Source: a virus. From it: 34,529 nt of DNA. A program made the translations under genes and the position numbers. Location: the IMG/VR virus record IMGVR_UViG_3300029258_000545, positions 1 through 34,529 of that record; one strand, 5' to 3'. The notes beneath the pieces are model-generated. The model had not been told where the DNA came from, did not search any database, and worked only from the letters and a program-made list of their open reading frames with translations. Below are positions 30,097-34,529 of this stretch, piece by piece. Positions within the stretch are counted from its first letter, which is position 1. Every line of letters begins with the position of its first letter.

Positions 30097-30897
30097 ATGG
30101 CGGATAACGGACCGCAGATTGAAAATGGCTATACAAGAATCGCCGATGAAATTATCGATGCATTGGCGCGTTATCGAATACCGGGCGAACAAATGCAATG
30201 CCTTTTTTTAATAATTCGGAAGACATACGGGTATAATAAAAAGGTCGATTCGATCTCCTTATCTCAATTCGTTGACGGAACAGGATTAAAGAAGCCGACG
30301 GTTTGTCGCGCATTACGCGAATTAAAGGAAAAAAACCTAATTATTATCAAAAATGATAACGGGGGCGGCAAAGAATACAGGTTTAATAAGCATTACGGGA
30401 CATGGCGCCCGTTATCAAAAAAGATAATATTATCAAAAAAGATAACAAACGTTATCAAAAATGATAATAAACCGTTATCATTTTTGAGTACTACAAAAGA
30501 TAATATAGATAGATATATATATAATCTTCTTTTCTGTTTTTGGAATGAACAAAAAATTATTGTTCATAGAAAACCAAACCGGGACATTAAGACCGCTTTA
30601 AAAAAGGCTTTAAAGGATTATGAAATCGAAGATATTATTGACGCCTTTTTTAATTATTCCGCGGTCGTAAAATCAAAAAAACATTATTTTTCGCACAAGT
30701 GGACCTTGAAAGATTTCATAAATCGGGGCTTGCCGAAATTTGTCAACGAAGCGGACCCGTTAAATAATTTTCTTGACGATAAATTCAAAGATGAAAATTC
30801 GGAATATTTCGGGACATGCCCTGGATGCGGCCGGCCGAATATTGAATTGACCGAAAAGGGCATTTGTCTTGAATGCACAAGAAAGGGGGTAAAATGA
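30097..30897 (+). CDS. replication initiator (lambda O-like)
   Basis: Protein of 266 aa. The N-terminus (QIENGYTRIADEIIDALARY, RKTYGYNKKVDSISLSQFVD, GLKKPTVCRALRELKEKNLI) is the winged-helix origin-binding domain of phage O proteins. Residues 83-130 are encoded by the iterons of the origin. The C-terminus has a zinc ribbon (Cys241, Cys244, Cys257, Cys260), not present in lambda O. No P- or DnaC-like helicase loader follows, so host functions or an unrecognised gene must load the helicase. Stop overlaps the next start (ATGA). Confidence 0.85.
   Translation: MADNGPQIENGYTRIADEIIDALARYRIPGEQMQCLFLIIRKTYGYNKKVDSISLSQFVDGTGLKKPTVCRALRELKEKNLIIIKNDNGGGKEYRFNKHYGTWRPLSKKIILSKKITNVIKNDNKPLSFLSTTKDNIDRYIYNLLFCFWNEQKIIVHRKPNRDIKTALKKALKDYEIEDIIDAFFNYSAVVKSKKHYFSHKWTLKDFINRGLPKFVNEADPLNNFLDDKFKDENSEYFGTCPGCGRPNIELTEKGICLECTRKGVK
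30342..30540 (+). other. replication origin: iterons and AT-rich region inside the O-like gene
   Basis: Four 16-bp palindromic iterons of type TTATCAAAAATGATAA or TTATCAAAAAAGATAA lie at 30344-30359, 30412-30427, 30430-30445 and 30452-30467. A partial inverted copy (GTTATCATTTTTGA, 30474-30487) and a half-site (30494-30503) follow. An AT-rich segment (about 30500-30530, GATAATATAGATAGATATAT) comes next. This mirrors lambda ori: initiator binding sites within its own gene next to an unwinding region. Confidence 0.8.
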
Positions 30898-31376
30898 CGA
30901 ACGGAGAAACGGCATATATTGGGATCGATCCCGGAATGAGTAAACAGAATCCCGGCGCGGCCGCGCTATTGGTCGACGACGGGTTCGTCGCCTTTTACGA
31001 TTGGCACGATCCGAATTCGGCGGCCGATGTCATGCGATTATGGGGCGACCAATACAAGATATTGGGAATCACAATCGAAAAAGTATGGGCGCGACCGGGC
31101 GAAGGTCACACTTCAAAGTTGTTAGAAAACTTTGGATTCTGGCAGGGTGTCGCGCGGATCATATGTCGGCCGGATTTATACAAGCCGAAAGAATGGCAAC
31201 AAATTATCCCAAATCACTTTAAGGGAAAGGCGAAAGAAAAATCGATCGCCGCCGCAAAATTCTATTTCCCGGAAATTAAACCGCTAATTTATCTTAAAAA
31301 ACATGCCGGCCGCGCCGATGCTTTATTGATTTGCGAATACGGAAAACGAATGAATCGATTTAAAAAAGGGGTTTAA
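30894..31376 (+). CDS. RuvC-like Holliday junction resolvase
   Basis: Protein of 160 aa. RNase H-fold acidic residues: Asp12 in YIGIDPG, Glu62 in ITIEKVWARPGEG, Asp142 in HAGRADALLICEYGK. The pattern matches phage RuvC-like resolvases. It would resolve recombination or replication junctions before packaging. ATG 30894 has GGGGG 4 bases upstream and overlaps the initiator stop; an upstream in-frame ATG lies inside the initiator gene. Confidence 0.82.
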   Translation: MTNGETAYIGIDPGMSKQNPGAAALLVDDGFVAFYDWHDPNSAADVMRLWGDQYKILGITIEKVWARPGEGHTSKLLENFGFWQGVARIICRPDLYKPKEWQQIIPNHFKGKAKEKSIAAAKFYFPEIKPLIYLKKHAGRADALLICEYGKRMNRFKKGV

Positions 31377-31377
31377 T

Positions 31378-31542
31378 ATGCCGGTTTTAATTATTGAACA
31401 GGACCCGATATCGAAAAAGGTATTAATCGACGACATTGAATCAAAAATTAAAATTGAAAAAGAGTTATGTATTAACGGTTCAACGGTTATAGCGATCGAA
31501 AACAGGCCATATCCGACAACGCATCATATTGACAAACATTAA
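31378..31542 (+). CDS. small hypothetical protein
   Basis: Protein of 54 aa starting one base after the RuvC-like stop, with AAAAAAGGGG upstream. Beta-alpha pattern (MPVLIIEQDPISKKVLIDDI), His-rich C-terminus (TTHHIDKH). Its last codons run into a 10-bp tandem repeat. No family recognised. Confidence 0.55.
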   Translation: MPVLIIEQDPISKKVLIDDIESKIKIEKELCINGSTVIAIENRPYPTTHHIDKH

Positions 31543-31588
31543 CAAACATTAACAAACATTAACAAACAAGTTAACAATCATTAACAAA
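31531..31588 (+). repeat. 10-bp tandem repeats
   Basis: (G/A)ACAAACATT three times in a row (31531-31560), then diverged copies AACAAACAAG, TTAACAATCA and TTAACAAATA. The period equals one helical turn and every unit is A-rich on one strand. It lies mostly in the gap before 31611. Could be a protein-binding array, a bending element or slippage product. Confidence 0.8.
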
Positions 31589-31610
31589 TAAGATCGAACA
31601 GGGGGCGCTT

Positions 31611-32207
31611 ATGATTTCCATTAATTTTAAATCGAACATTAAGACATTCACGAAGGGATTGACCCGGATTCAAAAGAAACAGGTCCCGTTTGCAACCGCG
31701 CGCGCTTTAACATGGACGGCGCAAGATTGCCAAAAGGCGTTGCAAGACCGGGCCGCGACCGTTTTTAATAATGTCAAAAAATGGTGGTTAAAACAGCAAC
31801 CGACCGGAATCAAGATCATTGCGGCGACAAAAGCGCGGTTGATATCGTCCGTTTATACAAAGGCACATTTCACGGAATTACAAGAGGAAGGCGGAACGAA
31901 AACGCCGTCCAGGTCGAAAAACCTTTTAATTCCTTCCGACAAGGTCCCAAAGTCCAGGCGCAAGGCCGGCGGCGCCGGAATCATGTTGAAAACAAAGAAC
32001 GTCTTTTCGACGGCCAAGGGCGTTTATCGTCGCAAGGGCGGGGCAAAGCGCAAGAATCAAAAACGCGAATTATTGTTCCACAAGGACAAACGCGCGACCG
32101 TTCGTCCGCGATTTGGTTTCCGGCGGACCGCGGCCGGGATCGCGGCGCGGAAGTTCAAGCGGAATTTTTTCAGATCGTTAGAAAAGGCGCTTAAATCGGC
32201 GCGATAA
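31611..32207 (+). CDS. minor tail protein Z-like / basic protein
   Basis: Protein of 198 aa, strongly basic. The N-terminus (FTKGLTRIQKKQVPFATARA, LTWTAQDCQKALQ) resembles phage minor tail Z or neck-type proteins, and the C-terminus is rich in Arg/Lys (KGVYRRKGGAKRKNQKRELL). It lies between replication genes and DUF5131, far from the head and tail genes, so a nucleic-acid-binding role is an alternative. AGGGGGC ribosome site. Family resemblance is moderate. Confidence 0.5.
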   Translation: MISINFKSNIKTFTKGLTRIQKKQVPFATARALTWTAQDCQKALQDRAATVFNNVKKWWLKQQPTGIKIIAATKARLISSVYTKAHFTELQEEGGTKTPSRSKNLLIPSDKVPKSRRKAGGAGIMLKTKNVFSTAKGVYRRKGGAKRKNQKRELLFHKDKRATVRPRFGFRRTAAGIAARKFKRNFFRSLEKALKSAR

Positions 32208-32218
32208 AAGGGGTTGGC

Positions 32219-32359
32219 ATGGGGACACGGCAAGCGAAGCGGAACCGAAAAGAGATCAAGCGCCTTTGGAAAGATTATATTCAAGACGCAAAAACCTTGT
32301 CGCTATGGAAGCGCGTCAAGTTCGCATTTGCCATAATATTTAAAATCGAAGGGGATTGA
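32219..32359 (+). CDS. small basic protein
   Basis: Protein of 46 aa. A basic N-terminal half (TRQAKRNRKEIKRLWKDYIQ) and an amphipathic hydrophobic helix near the C-terminus (KRVKFAFAIIFKI). It has AAAAGGGG upstream and ends two bases before the DUF5131 start. Small phage proteins of this kind are common; function unknown. Confidence 0.55.
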   Translation: MGTRQAKRNRKEIKRLWKDYIQDAKTLSLWKRVKFAFAIIFKIEGD

Positions 32360-32360
32360 T

Positions 32361-33131
32361 ATGTCTAAAATCGAATGGACGGACAAGACCATAAACCCGG
32401 CCGTCGGTTGTTCGAAGATATCGTCGGGTTGCAAGCATTGTTACGCCGAACGCATGGCGCGGCGTCTAAAGTCAATGGGATATCCGCAATATCAAAGGGT
32501 AGTCAACGGGGACGGTTGGACCGGGAACGTTGCATTTGTTCGGAAGGAACTTGAAAAATCGTTGCATTGGAAAAAGCCGCGAAAGATATTTGTCGGATCA
32601 ATGGGGGACCTTTTTCACGGCGAATATTATATCAATCGGTTTATGCAGATATCAAAAATATTCACGCAACGGCCGGAACATACGTTCCAGATTTTAACGA
32701 AACGGCCGAAAGAAATGTCGAAGGCGGTTCAAGCATGTTACGCATGGCGCCCGCCGCCGAATGTATGGCTTGGGGTTACGGTCGAAAATCAACGATATGA
32801 CGGCCGAATATTAGACTTGATGGATATCCCGGCCGCGGTCCGATTTGTATCAGTCGAACCGATGTTAGGGCCGGTGGATTTACATATTGGCGATAACCAA
32901 GAAGCTGTCATTTGGAGACGATTACACGGCGGCAGTTATCAACGCGAGTTTATCCATTGGGTTATATGCGGCGCCGAAACCGGACCCGGCAAGCGGCCGA
33001 TGTCGATTGAATGGGCCTTTGATTTACAGGAACAATGTCGCGCGGCCGGCGTTCCGTTCTTTTTCAAAAAGGATTCAAAAGGGGAATATCCCGCAGGGTT
33101 GGCGCGGGAATTTCCAAAGGGGGCAATATGA
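32361..33131 (+). CDS. DUF5131 family protein (phage Gp37/Gp68)
   Basis: Protein of 256 aa. Family signature: SKIEWTDKTINPAVGCSKIS, then SGCKHCYAERMARRL with a Cys-x6-Cys-x2-Cys cluster (residues 17, 24, 27), VGSMGDLFH, ILTKRPKEM, WLGVTVENQ, VSVEPMLGP and ICGAETGPGKRP. The cysteine cluster recalls radical-SAM enzymes and the family is often predicted as such, but the reaction is unknown. It appears widely in phages. Stop overlaps the next start (ATGA). Confidence 0.88.
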   Translation: MSKIEWTDKTINPAVGCSKISSGCKHCYAERMARRLKSMGYPQYQRVVNGDGWTGNVAFVRKELEKSLHWKKPRKIFVGSMGDLFHGEYYINRFMQISKIFTQRPEHTFQILTKRPKEMSKAVQACYAWRPPPNVWLGVTVENQRYDGRILDLMDIPAAVRFVSVEPMLGPVDLHIGDNQEAVIWRRLHGGSYQREFIHWVICGAETGPGKRPMSIEWAFDLQEQCRAAGVPFFFKKDSKGEYPAGLAREFPKGAI

Positions 33132-33724
33132 GAAGATCACCGGAATATAAAAAAGACGTTACCAATATGAGACTTGACATAAAACAATTAAAGGGCCTTT
33201 ACGAAGGGCGCCCGATCGCGGTCCTTGGCGCCGGGCCGTCTTTGCCGGCGGACCTTGAAAAAATCCCGGATGAATCGATCTTGATGTCGGTCAATTATCA
33301 TGCGCTTCTAATTGCCGAATGCGATTACATGGTTTTCATGGATCAAAAGCGCAGAATGCCGGCGGAGCAAATTCAAGCGATCGAAACGACGTCCGCGATC
33401 AAGGTTTCACAGTATATTGAACAAAGCGACGTTGATTTATCCGGCGTTGATTATTGGAATGGCGGAATGTCGTCAACGTTGGCGACATGGTTCGCATGTT
33501 ACCTTGGCGGCGATCCGGCCCTTTTATGCGGCATGGACCTATTTCGCGGCAAGAAACCATATTTTCACGAAATAGACGAACCGCCGAAAATTGCGCAGCA
33601 AAGGGCATATCCTATTGAAAACCATTTGAACGCATGGCGCCCGGCGTTGACACAATGTCCGCATTCCGAACGTATCCGGGTTGTTTCCGGGCCATTGGTT
33701 GAAATCTTCCCGCTTTATAAATAA
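33128..33724 (+). CDS. DUF115/MptE-like Rossmann-fold protein, copy B
   Basis: Protein of 198 aa, ATG 33128 with AAAGGGGGC. GRPIAVLGAGPSLPADL (about residues 27-43) is the nucleotide-binding loop; SVNYHALLIAECDYMVFMD and YLGGDPALLCGMDLFRGKKP follow, and the C-terminal SGPLVEIFPLY matches copy A at 1126. Immediately downstream is a KdsB-like cytidylyltransferase, which strengthens a CMP-sugar link as in Maf-type glycosyltransferases. The two copies probably act on related but not identical acceptors. Confidence 0.62.
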   Translation: MRRSPEYKKDVTNMRLDIKQLKGLYEGRPIAVLGAGPSLPADLEKIPDESILMSVNYHALLIAECDYMVFMDQKRRMPAEQIQAIETTSAIKVSQYIEQSDVDLSGVDYWNGGMSSTLATWFACYLGGDPALLCGMDLFRGKKPYFHEIDEPPKIAQQRAYPIENHLNAWRPALTQCPHSERIRVVSGPLVEIFPLYK

Positions 33725-33733
33725 GGGGGCTTT

Positions 33734-34429
33734 ATGAAAATATGCGCGGCAATACCGGCCAGGCTAAGATCAAGGCGCGTCCCGGAAAAGCTTTTGATCG
33801 AGATCGGCGGCAAGACCGTTATTCAACATACAGTTGATCGCGTCCTTGAATCGTCGTTAGTCTTGACGGAAGTTTTTATAATAACAGATTCGGCGCGCAT
33901 CCGTCCCGCCGGGGCAATTAATGTTTTGCGTCGCAAATCATACGAAAACGGGACGGCGCGAATATGCGACAATCTTGATCGCATCCCGGCCGAGTATTCG
34001 CATATTCTAATTATATTGGGCGATCAACCGCTATTGAACCCGGACCATATTGATAAAGTGATATTTTATTCATCGGATTGTTCAAGCGCAATCAATACAG
34101 TTGTCGCGCCTTGTTTCGATCCGTTTAACATGTCCATTGCCAAGGTGGTTTTGAATTGTCGGAACGGCATAACTCATATATCACGGCAACCGATCGGAGT
34201 ATATCAACACATATCGCTTGTTCTGATACCGCGGGGAATTTTGGGACGATATAACTCCATGAAACCGACGGCAATTCAAGACATGGAAAATAACGAATGG
34301 ATAAGGTTTTTATTTAATTGCGTTCCAATGCGGGCGCATATTGTCGCGGAAGTTGAAAGGGACTTAAATACGCCGGAAGATTTGCAATATATCCAGGGCG
34401 CGATATCGGCGCAACGTCTTAATCCTTAA
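33734..34429 (+). CDS. KdsB/NeuA-like cytidylyltransferase
   Basis: Protein of 231 aa. IPARLRSRRVPEKLL (residues 7-21) is the CTP-binding loop of CMP-KDO and related synthetases, followed by GGKTVIQHTVDRV, ITDS, ENGTARICD and LGDQPLL (Asp97). KdsB enzymes are about 245-250 aa, so this one is slightly short, with divergence in the C-terminal half. It should activate a sugar acid with CTP, possibly KDO or a nonulosonate. Pairing with DUF115-like proteins suggests sugar addition to a phage or host surface. Function beyond cytidylyl transfer is inferred. Confidence 0.78.
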   Translation: MKICAAIPARLRSRRVPEKLLIEIGGKTVIQHTVDRVLESSLVLTEVFIITDSARIRPAGAINVLRRKSYENGTARICDNLDRIPAEYSHILIILGDQPLLNPDHIDKVIFYSSDCSSAINTVVAPCFDPFNMSIAKVVLNCRNGITHISRQPIGVYQHISLVLIPRGILGRYNSMKPTAIQDMENNEWIRFLFNCVPMRAHIVAEVERDLNTPEDLQYIQGAISAQRLNP

Positions 34430-34529
34430 CAGGGGGGCCGGAATAGCACCGAGGGGGCGTTTAAACAGGGGGGGCATAGGTTGGCAAAGGGTAAATGAAA
34501 AGCGGGTCCTTTCAACCAAAACACCGCGG
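34430..34529. other. non-coding right end with G-runs
   Basis: No ORF of significance. Several ribosome-site-like G-runs (34432-34437, 34453-34457, 34468-34474) stand without genes. ATG 34495, with AAAGGG upstream, opens a frame that leaves the window after 11 codons; joined to the left end of the window it would give an 18-aa peptide. It may be part of a packaging site or a degraded gene. Confidence 0.35.

Overview
The window looks like a nearly complete genome of a temperate, lambda-like siphovirus, or one permutation of it. It has a Nu1/GpA-type terminase pair, a lambda-family portal, an HK97-type protease-capsid fusion, a G/G-T tail chaperone with a frameshift, a short tape measure, a holin/endopeptidase lysis cassette, a tyrosine integrase, a CI/Cro-type switch, and O-type replication with the origin inside the initiator gene. 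The host is probably Gram-negative: there is a lipobox lipoprotein, a CMP-KDO-synthetase-like enzyme, a GTA-type 3TM holin and a Fis-type helix-turn-helix. I cannot name the genus. Base composition is about half G+C by eye, with AT-rich patches at probable cargo genes.

Layout. (1) 1-1668: accessory genes (ASCH-like, DUF1643, small lipoprotein, DUF115-like). (2) 1669-12946: packaging and head (small terminase with a histone-H1-like tail, unknown genes, Fis-type HTH protein, large terminase, gpW-like protein, portal, protease-capsid, decoration, connector and tail terminator genes, tail tube, tail chaperones). (3) 12946-19544: tape measure, tail tip, fibre. (4) 19562-21210: lysis cassette and terminator. 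(5) 21239-22568: two leftward cargo genes on either side of an attachment site made of the 3' part of a tRNA-Ala(CGC). (6) 22659-24640: integrase, repressor, divergent promoter/operator region, Cro-like gene. (7) 24640-32359: rightward early operon with two internal terminators, DUF932 protein, PD-(D/E)XK nuclease, probable annealing protein, O-like initiator with iterons, RuvC-like resolvase, small genes. (8) 32361-34429: DUF5131, a second DUF115-like protein and a KdsB-like cytidylyltransferase. If the molecule is circular, blocks 8 and 1 form one accessory module just before the terminase.

How it works together. The attP-like site in mid-window, with phage genes on both sides, argues for a free or circularly assembled phage genome rather than an integrated prophage. 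The repressor and the Cro-like protein face each other across consensus promoters and a perfect inverted repeat. Rightward early transcription meets two strong terminators before the replication genes, which suggests antitermination. Late genes run as one long rightward unit with many ATGA/TAATG overlaps.

Most notable: a textbook -1 frameshift site with a 13-bp downstream hairpin in the tail chaperone gene; 16-bp palindromic iterons in the initiator gene with an 18-bp perfect copy 24 kb away; paired DUF115-like genes plus a cytidylyltransferase, suggesting a phage-encoded CMP-sugar system; a lysine-rich tail on the small terminase; a capsid gene with a second internal ribosome site; and almost uniform G-run Shine-Dalgarno sequences.
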